From assembly GCA_012932295.1 (NCBI GenBank), contig JAAONU010000001.1, positions 19,654,120-19,718,119 on the forward strand: 64,000 nucleotides of DNA, written 5' to 3'. Both the position numbers and the translations under genes were made by a program. Below, piece after piece: positions 12,287 to 25,417 of this stretch. The notes under the pieces were generated by a model. It saw only the letters and a program-made list of their open reading frames with translations, had not been told where the DNA came from and searched no databases. Position 1 is the stretch's first letter, and each line of letters starts with the position of its first letter. This stretch comes from Cyclina sinensis (Eukaryota > Mollusca > Bivalvia > Venerida > Veneridae).

Positions 12287-15200
12287 ACCAAGTCTGAACT
12301 AGCTATGATCATGTACCTCAACTGCCCATGCAATGAAATAATACCTCTGACCACATTACCAAAGAAAAGTGTACAAATTTAGAATAGAAGTGTAATTTTG
12401 TCTCAAGAAAGCTGAATGTTAATGAAATAAATATAAGTTTTAGAAAAATATGCATGAAGTTGGTACTGAATTTCTATTTTTGTATCACTATCATAACAAC
12501 TTCATTATTTTGATCACAATTATTAAACTGTAAGAGAAGTGAACAAAATGTACCAACACACCTATCAGTGAAGTCATAGTCATGTGGAAAGACAAACTCC
12601 CAGCCGTGATTGACTTTGACATGTGACATTTGTTCCAGTATGTCCTTCACGTCCTCACTAGGAAGTTTTACAATTGATGCTATCTCTTTCCGGGTGACAC
12701 ATCGAGACATTGTGTATCGCCACATCTGTCAAATATTCATAGTATAATCAAACCATGTTTTGTAAAACTGATCATTTCTCCATTTGTTTTAAACACACAT
12801 TCAAAAACTGACAAACTCATAAAAACTCAATGAACATTTCTTTCAAACTTAATTTGACAGCTAGTTTTAACTTAAGCAAAACAAGCCAAAAATGTGGCCA
12901 TCCTTAACAGAAGACCGAGTCAGTTTGAAGACCTCTGAAAGGATCAGAATGATCAGCCATACATAGATCACAGGCTATACAAACAACCAGAGAGAAGATG
13001 GAACACCTACCACAAAGTCTCGGCCCCGACACAACAGTTCTGAGGAAATTCCGCTGTTTGGACTACAACCATCTTTAGGATAAAGGACTTCACTGCAGAT
13101 ATAATGTAACAACATATCTATACAAAATGCACATCACAAACAAAAGTTATCTGGACAGTTTCATAGTTTATACAGAATATTCGTAACTTTTTCTCACGAT
13201 AACCACAAACTATGTTCAGAAAAAAAAGCACAGATGTCAGTATCCTTAAATTTATTAGAATTTGTATGAAACATTAAAAAAAAATCACATTATAATTATG
13301 CAGTGTATTTGAGGAATCTGTTCAATACTTTAAAGCCTTTTCGAAAATCCTTTCAAAAGGAACTTCTATGATTTCTTCAAGCTTACCTTTTAACCACCCA
13401 ACAACCTTGGACCATTACAGCCACAATCTGCAGTGCCCGCAGAGTGGCCTGGGGGTCTGTACCATGTGGTAGTAAGTGTAACAACTGATTGAAACGTATC
13501 ACCTTGGCTGAAAGAACAAAATTCATGTACACTGTATTTTAACTCTTGTCAATGTTTTGCCTAACTTGATTTCAATCCTTCCTATTTATAGTAATTCATG
13601 CAGGAAAGGCTTTTATGTTTTAACTGTGTTTTGGTCGAATATACACTTACCTGATTTCGAAAAAAAAAAAATTGATCTTTTACAACTGCAAAAGGAAATC
13701 AATTCTTTGACTCAACGGTCTACAAAATTAACTTTCCCAGCTAGTCATGACCCAGCTTGCACAAGTTTGAATCTCATTTAAGGGAGGTTCTTCTTCTAAT
13801 GCATTCCATCTTTTTAATATGGATTCAATGTGCTTATGAACTATACAATATTATTTCCAAAGAAATTCATCACATTCTTTCTAATATTAACTTAAGGATA
13901 CAAGCAGGTTTACAAATTCTGGTTTGGTTTAATTGGGGTTTAACGCCAGTTTAACAGCTAAGGTCATATCCTGACAGTCAGTCCACCTAACCGTTGTTCC
14001 TGGATATCCAACCAGTTTAGTTCCTCACTTGCTTTAGAGGTGAGGGACAAATGACCTATAGATCAATTATCACAAAGAAATTTTGCCGACCCTGATGGGG
14101 ATTGAACAGAGATCATCAAGATTGACAATCCGATGCTCTACCGACTGAGCTAGCCAGGCCAGTTTACAAATTCTTATTTCATGATAAAATTCTTTATAAA
14201 TCTTTCCATTAACATGTAATTTAGATAAAGGATTCCAACAACAATTATAGAGAGATAATTCAGTTTCATTAGAAGACTCACCATTAGTTAACAAGGCCTT
14301 GACCTGATCACTCAGTGGCATTGATTTTAATTGTGTTAGTGACAAAACATTGTTTGGCATGGCTGGTTTCTGACTGAAAATGATAGAGAATACAAAAAAT
14401 TGCTTCATTTTAACAGACTATTACAAGACACAATTACGTCTGCTCCTTCCAAATGCAAGGATGTTACCTTTAAAGAATTTATATGTATGAGTTAGGGACA
14501 GAATCATGCTTGACTAGCTTCTCACTGTAAAATTATCTTTTTGAAATGGCATTTTGATTTACCTTTAAATTTAAAGAAGAATATTTAAAAGCTAAAATCT
14601 GTGGGTAGTGGCTATGACAGACATTATACAAGATCCAGTCCCATCTAGTCCTTGCAAGCTCAAAGAAACTGTCAACTTTAAAGAATTTATATGTATGTAT
14701 GAAGGTGTTTTTCTCCCTATGCTTTGTAAAATCAATATAATCAACCAAACACTCATTCCAATTTGACTCCCCTTTCACAAGAGTGAGGTAAGCCGAACAT
14801 TTCAAGCATACTTACTGTTGTATTTCATCAGCATGTGACATCAGCATTTTCAGATACTCTGTTGACTCCACATGGAATTCATTGCTTACTTCTTCACTCT
14901 TCTGTGCCAACTTCATCAACTCTTGCTCCCCAGATTCACACTACAGAAGTTTGGTATGCAAGTATAATCATTTTAACTATGAAAAGAACCATACAACTGG
15001 AAACAGGTACTTACACTGGATGAACTTTGTAAAATGAACGCTTTGCATAAACATGTCAATTAACTTTCAAATTTCTATTAATAACAAGTTTCATAGGAAT
15101 ATTCTTGAACTTCTTACACAGAATGCTAAGAACTGAATACTTTTAAAAATCTCTTACATAGGTATTAAAGAATCTCAGGGGAACCCATGATTCCTCTTGC

Positions 15201-17645
15201 TGCATTTTCTGAAGATGTCCGAATGATGCAAGACGCCGAGCCTTGGCGATATCGGACTCTGGTCTCGCAAACTTTACTGTAACAGCAGTTGCTTCCTCCT
15301 CTGCTTCTTCTTGGGATGAGTCACCTGGAATAATAGGATACAGTTAAAATGGGATTCCCTTATTCAGCAACATATTGGATAACTATAGTGGAATCGCCAT
15401 TTTTGTTTAATCACACTTTTCATTTCCTAGTAAAAAGTACTTTGGGGACAAAACTGTTTTTATACTATGACAGTATATCATAACTTTGTTGCGTCGTGTT
15501 TTATTTTGGTTAGCATAATGGCTGTTCTTTAATACCTGATAACAAAAACAAAATAGAAGTGCTGAGTTTTACAATGTGATAGACATCTTACCTCTACCAT
15601 AATAAATTCATTTTTCATTTGCTAAAGATAGGTATTCCAGTGTCTGACCCTCAAATTCATTTTTTTTCCAAATCAAACTTGTTAAGTATATTTCACTGTC
15701 ACATGAAACTGATGTTAATTCTTGTTTAATGCTATACAACAAAGAATGTGATATGAGAACAGGAACATCTAGTAGACCTTGTACTGATCTCTTAGACCAA
15801 GTCTAGATATCTTAATCAGATTTATTCCTAACATTATGAATATTGTAAGATTCATAAAAATGAAACATCCATTCCTAGACAGAATATGACTGCAAGTCTC
15901 AGGAATTTCTCCATTTCAGAAGGTTTGTATATTAATGTACCTGTATATGATTTCCTGAATTACTATCCTCGATCCCGCAAACACTCACTTGTGTTAAACA
16001 TTCTCTCTATTTTTGGAGACATTCTAACAAGTAAGCAGGTGCTTAATAAAAAAAAATTCAACCAGTACTCCAGAACCAAGATGGTATTTTTACAAAAACA
16101 GAGAATATTTCTTTTCCTGAAATTACAGATATAAAACATTTCTACACTACACTGCCTCTGCAAATGAAATACCCGCAACTCATTTGTAACCGTAGCACTG
16201 ACAGTAGTAAAATTAGGAGATGAGCTACCTACCTCCTTCCTGTGCTGCCAGTTTACTCTCAGCCCGTGAGTCGGACTTGTCCAGGTAGTTAAAGCTAGGT
16301 TTCATCTGGACTTGAGCATGAACTGGGCTTAGGTACAGTTCACCTAGAAATTTCAAAAGAACTTGTTTAAATACACATTCACTTGAAGTGACTGTAACTG
16401 ATGGTTCATTTTGATATGTGAATTATGTTGAACTGTGATATTTTCTCATATACTTTGTTCAATTTTTTTTCAGGGCAGTTCACAAACAAATGAGCTTAAA
16501 GCTGTTACCTCTTGTTTGCAGTGTGGACTGTTTATAACTGCCATTATTCAGCAACTTTAATGCTGATAAGATTTTCGTTAATGGGTATGATTAACTCAGA
16601 ACATCCAGTATGTCTACACAGAAAACCTTTATGTAAAATCATGCCATTATTATACAAAGCTGTGTGTAGCCTGTAATTCCTTTTCTTGTGTAAACCTGGG
16701 AAACTAGATTCTAACTCTAAGACCTTGCTTTTTTTGTTAAATGGACATGTCCCTGATGCAATCTGGACAGAAAATTAAAGGGACATACCCTACAATATAC
16801 TTATGATATACTGCAGAATTATATATTAGGGATGTCAACGAGTATTCGAGTACTCGGATATCTGGATACTATGTTGGTATCCGGTTACAAATTTGGTATC
16901 CGAATATTCGTATACAAAATGAAAAAAAAAACAACGGTGAAATTTAACTTTGATAAAAAATTCAAACACTGGCAAAATTAATTTTGCAATTTCATAACGC
17001 TAAACATAATCGCGTCTATTTACCGCCGGCGGCATATCCCTTGATTGGCTTATTGATAAACGGATAATCTATCTGTCGCACGCCATTTAATGTGTTTATT
17101 CGTCTTGCAAACTGCTGGGACCTAACGCCACATCCCATTGTGTAGCAATTACTTTAATCCATTGTGTTTATATAACCTATACTAGAGTATTTTGCCCCTT
17201 TGTTAATCAATTAGCAGTGTCAAACATGCCAATTAAGGGTTTCACGGTAACTTCCGCAAATGATTCTATGATAGTTTTAAAGCAAGACTAATAAAAGAAT
17301 GTCCTATCAAAATGTGATTACTCAAATGATGTATCCAATCAACGATTTGCTAAAACAAGCATTATGATTTTAATATGTCAAACAATCATTCTTTGCATTA
17401 AAAACTTTGAACCATTCAAAAATATTAAACCCATTTAAAACTTCTGACACATTCGAAATCATTGTTGTTGTTTTTTTTTTGTTGATTTTTTTTTTGGTTA
17501 TTTTGTTGGCGTTCACTCAGTCAGGTAAGCTGCATAAATACATGTTCCGGTACACAAAAACGATAATGTGACATAGACTTGACGATACAAATAAAACAGC
17601 GTTTTGATCTACGGTGATTTTAAATGATATTTTCAAATTACATAG

Positions 17646-17690
<45 letters not shown>

Positions 17691-20600
17691 CAGACCATGC
17701 CAAAAAAAAAACAAAAAACGGTCGGTAATCGTTTTCGTTAGACACTTAGACTTAACGCACGTGTTTTGCCTGAAAATATACTTCAAGGGACACGAGTAAA
17801 ATAAAAACAGCAAACAACATGTCTTTGTTTTATTAACTTTATTTACACGTAATGACAGTTATTATTTTTGTAAAACCGTCTTATTGTATTGTATTGTATT
17901 GATTACCAGAACAATATGTAAAACAGACGTCAAACGTAATGTTTGGCATAGGAATTGGAAGATTGAGGTCATATAGTCGTCGATTTTATACGAGTATCCG
18001 GATAGTATCTGAATAGTCTATACAGATATCCAGATACCGATTTAGATATTCGTTGACATCCCTATTTTTATTTTATTGGCTCATTCACTACAGAATGATA
18101 AATAACTGATAATTTAAAGAACAAGAGAGACATGATGGCCCTGGATTGCTCACCTGAGTACTTTGCCTGAGGGTCTAACGTTAAGCAGATGCAACATTAC
18201 ATTTTCTAACTGAAGATATTCAAAGATCTCATATTTTATACAAAAAAAAATCCATGGGGCAGAGGCAATTTCATGATAACAGCTTGTGAGGAGATATCAT
18301 TTGAAGCCATATATTGAAGAAAACCTATTTTTACCTCCGGTGGCCATTTTGTTCAATGGAGCAGAACCGTTTAAGCAATTTTAAAGCAGGGGTATGTAAG
18401 GAACATTTCCGTGAAATTTGATGGAAAATTAGCTTGCCATTGAGGAGGAGATGCTTTTTGATTTCTTTTCTACTTTTAGCTTTTGCAGCCCTTATGTACA
18501 ATGGAGCAGAACGGTTTGAGCAATTTTAGAAAAGGGCAATAAAAGGAACATTTCTGTCAAATTTGGTTTAAACTGGCCAAGTGGTTTTGGAGGAGATGTC
18601 ATTTGAAGTCAAATATTGATGAAAATCTATTTTTAGCTCTGGCAGCCATTTTGTTCAATGGAGTGGAACCATTTTAGCAATTTTAATAAAAAGCTATATA
18701 TGGAACATTTCTGTAAAATTTGGTGGAAAATCACCCAGCTGTTTAGGAGGAGATGTTGTTTGATTTTTTTTCTTTTTTTAGCTTCTGCAGCCCTTATGTG
18801 CAATGGAGTGGAAGGGTTTGAGCAATTTTAGGAAGGGCAATATAAGGAACATTTCTGTAAAGTTTGGTTAAAAATACCTTTGTGGTTTAGGAGGAGATGT
18901 CATTTAAATAAATGTTGACAACAGACGACGGACGCCAGACACAGGGTGATCACAATTGCTCACCCTGAGCATTTGCTCAGGTGAGCTAAAAATGAATATT
19001 CAAAACATTTCTTAAGGTTTTCAGATATACTTATGAAGAGCTCAGCTAGAATAAATGGCTAACCACCCAAACATGGAACAACAACTCTCTATATTAAGAC
19101 ATAATATATTAATGTATTCAGTTTACCTTTCTGTACTCAGAACTATTGACTGACTCTTTGTAATCATGTAATCATTTATTCAAATCTGTATGTTTTTAAA
19201 GAAAACGGAGTACTCTAGATTTTAGTGTATGCCTCTTTGACTGAAAACTTGCTGAACTACAAAAAGCAGACAATGATCAGACTATGCAGATATGCTGAAA
19301 TCATAAGGTCTAACTGGCAATAAAGGTAAACTCACTTGCCAACAAAACCTTTGCAGATGTGTAAAAAAAGTCACACAAAAAAGTTAAGCTTACCTTCTTT
19401 GTAATAACCAATGGCATATCTTCCACTGCTTGATCCTGATGGGTGTGATGACAAAACCTGTTTATCCATCATGTTGCTACAAATAAATGTTACAAAAAAC
19501 ACATGTTAGTTTTTTAGTCTGACTATCTTTCCTATTCAGCATCAGAAATTTCATACCTTTTGTAGTTGTAAACAGCATCTATCATTTCATTTATTTCGTA
19601 TTATCTAATTTTTCTACTAATTAGCACATTCAGTTCAATACTCCTTTTTTTCATATCATGTTTTTTTCTAAGATTTTCTTGCAAGACAAAAAAGCTTTTA
19701 AGTAATGTTTTCCTACACATAATGTGAGTTTCAAAAACTAGCAAGTAGAGACATATCTGTATCTATCTGAGGAGCAGGGAACTGAACTTGTGATCCCAGG
19801 TTTACCACTCCAATGAATTACAACAGGCAACCTGAACCATTCCTAACAGACATACTTCTGGAAATCAGCATCTGTATTAGACTGAAGACATACAGTCCTC
19901 CACAAAGATCAAGTAGATTACCCTTGTATATCTACAATGTGTACTGAAATCTCACTCTTTATGACAGGTTTGTATGTATGATTCAAACTAATGAGAAACC
20001 AACTACTTACCTGTTACATCGAGCGATCACTTACTTACTTCCTTAAGTATGCTGCTGCATCGAGAGACCACCTACTTACCTGCTATAGTATGCTGTTGCA
20101 TCTGGATTCCTTCCATCCACATTGAGAGCAAACTGTTCCCCTTTACTCTTTGAGTAGTGTTTACTTCTTGTGTTTATGGCCACTTCTAGCTCCAACTACA
20201 AATCCATAATTAAAAAGTTTTTAACTGCATCCAAAGATCAGGAAATTAGTTTTTACTAATTATTTTAGCTTGACTGCAACAAAAGTGATACCAGGAGTGG
20301 AAAAAAAACAACAACTTTTGCAACAAAAACAAACCAAGCTTATTTCAAATGCCCTCAAGACAACACCCAAGATGGAGCGTATCACTTGAGAGAAGAAGCG
20401 TTACCGGTAATATTCCTTACTGTTACCCATTCACAGCTGGCTGAAATGAGGCATTTATGAAACTCAGATATTTTGGGCAAGGACACATCTCGTGCTCCTG
20501 CTAGGATCTGAACCTATGACCATCCACAATGCTCTTACAACTGAACTATCAAGGCCCAAAGGATATTAAGTAGTTCAATTATTACTCAAGGTTTAACAAT

Positions 20601-23600
20601 GTTTTTTTCAAGCCAGTTAAAATTAAAGTATCTAATTGGGTGGTTATAAAGGCAGTTGGTTTGCAGCTGTCCTGCTAAAAAAAAGCCACAACTCAGTGTA
20701 ACTGACTACATAATTAAAATTTGAATTAAGCAATCCTGCTGGTAGTGTGACAAGTGAATACAATCTTAATTGGAAGTGAAATAAGAAAATACATATGTAC
20801 ATACAGATAAAAACAAACAAACACAATTACAAACCAATCATTTGTCAAACATGGCCTTGTAGTTGTAAGCAGATTGATTTCACAGTAGATGTAAACCATT
20901 TGTTAAAAAGTACCTCCTTATGTCTTAACAAGTATTGTTTTCTAACAAAAAGGCACTAGAAATCCACTTTTATTTCTTGATACTTCTAAACTGATCATGC
21001 AGAGCAAGGTTGCTAGAAACAATAATTGTATAATAAAAAAAGTCAGAACATATTAAATACCTGCTTTACCCACAAATATTTTTTATCTAAATTTATAGGT
21101 GTTTGGGTACAAAAAAGTGAGGGGTAAAGTGCTAGACTCCCTCCAGGGGTGGCAGGGAGTCGGCAGTGATTTTCTGCATTCCAGTTTTGGTTTTTGAGCT
21201 GGTCTGAGCCCAAGAAGCAATCACTGAGCAGGACATTTTTAAGTTTCAAGAATTACTTTCCCAATCAATATAAAATCATCAGATTTAAACTACATAGTAA
21301 GTTACTGAAGGAATCAGCACCTATGTCAATGAAATAAGCTTTAAAACATCTCAAGGTCACATCCAAACTCCTCACACCGGTTACGTCACGCTTTGCTACT
21401 TTAACCACTGCCACCACTATAACCCACATGACAACAGGTTATCATGTGACCAAAACAATCTACTTTCGTTATTTTTACGAAATATTCTTTTTTTAAATTT
21501 ATTTTCTACCTTTTTGTACAGTACATTAAGCATAACAATTAAATGAAAGAAAACTAAAGTGACAGAAAGAATAAACATTTAAAATTAAAAGTGAAAAAAA
21601 TATACTAGGATCTGTAACGACCGAATTTACTTGTGTGGTGGCAGTGGTTTCTGTACTGATCAGGGGAAGTAACTGCTGCAGGGAGTTTGGGTCACATCAA
21701 TGTTTATTTGAAGTTATGTTACCATAGTGTCAACAAACCTTTTTTTGATTGGGTTTTATTTTTCCAGACAACAACTCAACATTGTCATAGGTCATGTAAC
21801 TTGGTCGCACTGGATACTGTAATACAAATGTCATTTAAATAAAAGTCATTTCTCAAAGGCACTTATTTTTATAATACCCCCAGTCACCCTCTTCAGACCA
21901 GTAAAAATACTGTTTTTATCAAGAACTAGTATCTATTTTTACTGTATGATACAAAGCTATGTAGATTATCTGAGACAGTTTAAACAGTTTTTTGATGTTA
22001 AAAAGCCTGTATCTTCCATAAAACATTAAAGATTTTCTAAACTTCTTTCGACTTCTTTCTCCCAACTCACTGCAATTCTTACAAATATTTACTGTGCATA
22101 ATTATTCTAAAATTTAATGATATATGCACAACATCCACCATCAAAAACACTCAAAAAAAAAATACAGATTTCTTTTTTCCTGTATCAAGAAATAGAACTT
22201 TTTCACTGTGATAACACACATACCTGCAGCAAGTATAAATTACTTGCAAGACTTTTGCTGAGATGTACATTGACCTGAAATATAACATAAATTTTTGGAT
22301 ACAGCAAGCTACAAAACAAATATCTAAATGCTTCTTGTTCAGTGTTCTGCATTTATTTGATCTGGTTAAGGCTTACAGGAAGTTGGGCAAGAAGTCAACT
22401 TCTCCTTATACAGTATGCGCCAGGAGGAACTCTCGTTTTCCTCGAGGTCGTCGCAGACTACCCATTCCGTAAAACGCGACCAAATCCGCCACATTTCCAG
22501 GATTCCCGCTGCGGACGTAGTCACCTAATATCGCGGCTGACGTCCGCTAAATGGTTCCGCATTTTCACGGGTAAAATTATTGATATCGAGGCTCTCACAG
22601 TTCCCGATTACATGCATTTCGGCAAACTCTCATTCTGATGCATTTGTTTACCAATGTTCCTATTTGTTAACGCAAAGAACGACAATTCAAAGCAATTGCT
22701 TCTTGGAACAGCTGACTGTATTTTCAGAAAATAAACTGACTGGTTTCCAATTGCGACATGTTAAAACTGTTTTCCAATTTAAAGAAATCCAACAACATGT
22801 AAACCCAACTGTGACATCTGTATCGTCAAGGCGCTTGGCAAAAATTATTGATCGATTTTTCTATGTAATAACAAGCGTTCTCAAAATTTCAACAACGGAA
22901 GAACACAATATACCTACCTACACAGCAAATATATTTTAAGTTTGGTTTTAATTTTACCAAATGTCACATAACTGGTAGACATAAAATGCACAGTTTCATA
23001 ACTGCCGTTTCATTAAATGTTCAACTTATCCAGGTGAGTTATGACCCTAATTAATTTTGCGTTGGTTCGTCAAATATCGCCCAGATATTTCGCAATGTCG
23101 AGACATCGAGGACATCTGTCTTTTTCCTCGTTGTCGCGGCGGATATTTCTTTTTCCGCATCCGCGCAAAAAAGCGGAAAATGTGAGTTCCTCGTGGTGCA
23201 TACTGTACCAACAGCTGATTCGTGCCTTTAACTTTCATGATTTTAATCACTTTAAAAAAACAATTGTGGTTTTTCAACTTGGAAAATATGAGAACTCGTT
23301 AATTACGGAAAATACAAAATCCTGTAAAAAATCGTGACTTGTATGACCAATAACATTAGAAAATAACATAATTTCTATTCTCTTTCTTTCAAAAGACATA
23401 TTTTTCTTTTATTTTCCCCACAAGAATATATCTGAACAACCACAGACAGAAGACAGCAACAGTTAGTAACAGTTTTGACATGAACATTTGTATCTACAGA
23501 AGCAGAAACGGTCAAGAAATGAGAGTTAACTGAATATTATTTTTGAAAGACAACATCAAACATTAAAAGATACATGTATTGTAATAAGAGCTTAGCTTTA

Positions 23601-24312
23601 TCTGATCCCAACATAACTCTGATCAAATGTCAAAAAAGAGACTCAAACTGGGTATGCATACCTGGAAAAAGTGTGCTACAAAAGAAGTTTCCATAACAAT
23701 AAAAGAAATTTTTCGCATTTAAGATAATACTATCAACTTATACCCCTACAACAACAACAGACAATGGAACCGATGATGGACAGAAAGTCGACGTAAATGC
23801 CATATATCAATGAAAAAGGTCATCATTATATTACAGTTAACAGTGTTCATTGCGTATTTTATTATGTTTTATAAAATCCGAGGGCTTGGACACCAGCATT
23901 CTGCTTTCTCGCGAACTTTCTTGTTTTGGACAGGTGGGTGGGGAATTTTTTTGTTGCCTTCTTTGTGTTTTATGTATATATAGTGGGGATTTTTTTGTTT
24001 TGGCTTTTAAATTTAATTATTGAGAGAATTTCAGGCTCCTGTGCTTATTTTAACCACTGTCTGGTGTTCAAGCGTCTGAACGAGGAAAACTTAACAGATA
24101 GGCGCTTATTGAATTTCAAAGAAAATGATGCAAACTTTGGAAACACTTTTCATTTTCAAGAACAATTATCACAAACGTTTTCTTGAATAGACAAAGTTTT
24201 AACGACCTATTGAGAATGTTCAACACTGCATAGAAATATAAACTCAATTCATAACCATGTAATACATTGAATTTTTCACCTCGAGCTCAACGGGGTCCTC
24301 ATCGTCGTCCAT
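8148..24312 (-). CDS. POLR3E: DNA-directed RNA polymerase III subunit RPC5
   Basis: RPC5 pairs with RPC4 (POLR3D) as the TFIIF-like module of Pol III and acts in initiation and termination in the nucleus. Seventeen exons in transcript order: 24312-24280, 22274-22224, 21816-21739, 20195-20080, 19476-19394, 16343-16233, 15324-15158, 14940-14816, 14373-14282, 13507-13387, 13092-13011, 12725-12562, 12128-12025, 11650-11202, 10340-10287, 9938-9813 and 8210-8148. All junction phases agree; about 671 residues (human 708). The start MDDDEDPVELE is followed by HLSKSLASNLYLLQ, YPVRPSYMTYD, SKGEQFALNVDG, SFNYLDKSDSR, VKFARPESD, NNVLSLTQLKSMPLSDQ, LYPKDG, RKEIASIVKLPSEDVKD, VNHGWEFVFPHD and YPEIVQRQGMLW. 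The C-terminal winged-helix part (VLSVSELKRLLNVKLSQSPPG) ends GGIWYLKCSVDTSS. Exon 14 contains frame changes (separate entry). Convergent with KIF19. Confidence 0.96.
8300..8512. mobile_element. Diverged MITE of the CTTAACCCTT family
   Basis: It lies in the last POLR3E intron. The left end is 'ccttaacccttagcctgct' and the right end 'agcaggataaaggttaa'. The interior shares 'tgcactgatgtacaggctg' with the 2066-2300 copy. Ends are degenerate, so this is an old insertion. Confidence 0.55.
10695..11098. repeat. Interspersed repeat in POLR3E intron 15
   Basis: Starts 'caacaagagccatgttaaca' and ends near 'ccccctgccacctttttggc'. It has the look of a dispersed bivalve repeat with a small terminal hairpin (cctgccacc...ggcagg). 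No ORF of its own. Confidence 0.45.
11202..11650 (-). pseudogene. POLR3E: POLR3E exon 14 with internal reading-frame changes
   Basis: The exon's ends are sound: an acceptor (ttaacag) at 11651, a donor (AAG|GTAGGT) at 11201, and a length of 449 nt that fits its neighbours' phases. Yet the frame entering from exon 13 hits a stop within seven codons. Protein-like content moves through three frames. First comes a basic helix, LLRHEAQAERPRRRR, then an acidic serine-rich part (SDHSDMETETLDIDQLV), then NSVLNG followed by the conserved EKLFSRYVLSVSELKRL. Each step equals one extra base, so the net shift is zero. This could be assembly error, an allele with indels, or an unrecognised splice pattern. 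The gene as a whole looks intact, so I do not call it a pseudogene locus. Confidence 0.6.
12252..12283. repeat. Poly-A tract (32 nt)
   Basis: Uninterrupted A run in POLR3E intron 12. No LINE or SINE body is recognisable directly beside it. Confidence 0.9.
13922..14162 (-). repeat. tRNA-derived SINE, copy 1
   Basis: On the minus strand it begins 'ggctagctcagtcggtagag' (A-box) and has 'gttcaatcccc' (B-box). It then has a unique body and ends 'gcgttaaaccccaattaaac'. A second copy lies at 51441-51665, so this is a dispersed SINE family with a tRNA head and a conserved tail. It sits in POLR3E intron 9. Confidence 0.8.
16827..18064. mobile_element. Non-autonomous DNA transposon with TAGGGATGTCAACGA ends
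   Basis: Terminal inverted repeats read tagggatgtcaacgagtatt on the left and, on the opposite strand, tagggatgtcaacgaatatc on the right. Subterminal parts are rich in 'gatatccgg' and 'ggtatccg' motifs. The end sequence is of the hAT type, but the expected 8-bp target duplication is only partly preserved (ttatatat against tttttatt). The interior has a 38-bp poly-A (17651-17688) and no transposase ORF. It lies in POLR3E intron 5. Confidence 0.65.
18120..18990. repeat. Dispersed repeat with internal tandem units
   Basis: It opens 'catgatggccctggattgct' and closes 'ttgctcaggtgagctaaaaa'. Between lie four units of about 140-160 bp built around 'caatggag(c/t)(a/g)gaa' near 18353, 18498, 18655 and 18800. 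Two sub-types alternate ('gccattttgttcaatgg' and 'gcccttatgt(a/g)caatgg'). POLR3E intron 5. Confidence 0.6.
20445..20560 (-). repeat. tRNA-derived SINE fragment
   Basis: On the minus strand: 'gatagttcagttgtaagagc' (A-box-like) and 'ataggttcagatcctagc' (B-box-like) at about tRNA spacing. It differs from the 13922 family. POLR3E intron 3. Confidence 0.55.
22385..23225. mobile_element. GC-rich palindromic MITE-like element in POLR3E intron 1
   Basis: The left arm (from about 22405) reads 'acagtatgcgccaggaggaa'. The right arm, on the opposite strand from about 23210, reads 'acagtatgcaccacgaggaa'. Both are followed by a GC-rich stretch with many CG dinucleotides that contrasts with the AT-rich intron. 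Open frames across the arms (22342-22638, 23047-23277) are by-products of this composition. No target duplication was identified. Confidence 0.5.
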
Positions 24313-25394
24313 GATATCTTTGATTGTAATGTTAGAGGAATGTTCCAACTATTGACCTGTGAAGTATACACGTATTAGCCGATCCGACACAGTGCAAAAT
24401 GTCATGTACATACATGTGATAATTGGGAACTCAAAACTGGATTTTCAGCTGGATTTTAGCTCGAAAACTGGAATTTTTTATCGACTCATTTTCGCAAAAA
24501 GAAAGATAAGAAGAACAGCAAAGAAAACTAATGAAATGTTTTTGATCTTATTTAATGCATAAAGTTTGTACCACTTGCAAAAGGCATAATATGTTCCTTC
24601 AGCACACTTTCCTATCCATTATATTCAGATTCCCACTGATGATTGAACTTTGTTTTGGTCTTTTGAAGATTAGCTTTAGTCCTTACACAAAGCTCTCGCT
24701 AGGGTCAAAATGTGGAAGAAGTGACTTCTCCCTAAGGCAAGATTTGGGAGAATATAGAACTTGAGAAGACTCCTGGGAGAAGTTAGTACTGGCAATGCCA
24801 GTTCCATTTGTGAATGACAATGACAAAAAGCAAATATGTTGAGTGGTTTTTTATTCAACTTAAAATTACCGTTAAAAAACTAATGTATCTTGGCATCAAA
24901 ATTCATTAACTTTTTTGTGAAAAGTCTGGGATGTGTTTCAATTTTCACCAGATTTTTTATAACAAAATTAGAAACAATTTTAAGATGTAAATTATGTTGA
25001 TTCATTATAATTGTTGCTTTGAGGTACAAAAGTAACTACGACAGAAATTTTCAAGTCTTAGAGAAAAGGAAACGTTCTCAATGAAAGAACTGGTACTTAC
25101 AACCAAATCATGATCACTTATCAATCAATCAATTGAATGTTGTAAGTTTGCCATATATAGAGTCTCAAAGACACTGATTTCTAAAAATATTAAAATACGG
25201 TGGGGTCGCGGAAATATATGACAAACGGAATTTATCAGAGATTTTCACTCGCTGATTCATGTTTAATGAGTTAAATTTTTGCTGAAATGAGTTTCCTTCA
25301 ACTTGTTAAGCTTGTCTTAAATTCAAATAAAAATACCAAAAAGTATTTTAGCCAATTTCATACACTGTTTAAAAGGTTAGAATAACATTGGTAA
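24313..25394. promoter_or_regulatory. POLR3E 5' flank
   Basis: The region upstream of the POLR3E start codon. The 5' UTR and promoter should lie within the first few hundred bases, but I see no convincing TATA box or other core motif. No further coding sequence is visible up to the transposon boundary at 25395. Confidence 0.4.
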
Positions 25395-25417
25395 AGCCAC
25401 TGCGAAAAATACACCAA

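Noticed and set aside
13922..14162. Functional tRNA gene
   Set aside because: A- and B-boxes are present, but the acceptor stem and anticodon arm do not pair and a SINE body follows.
22342..22939. Open frames of 98 and 119 codons near the GC-rich element
   Set aside because: They arise from the CG-rich arms of the palindromic element and have no protein-like pattern.
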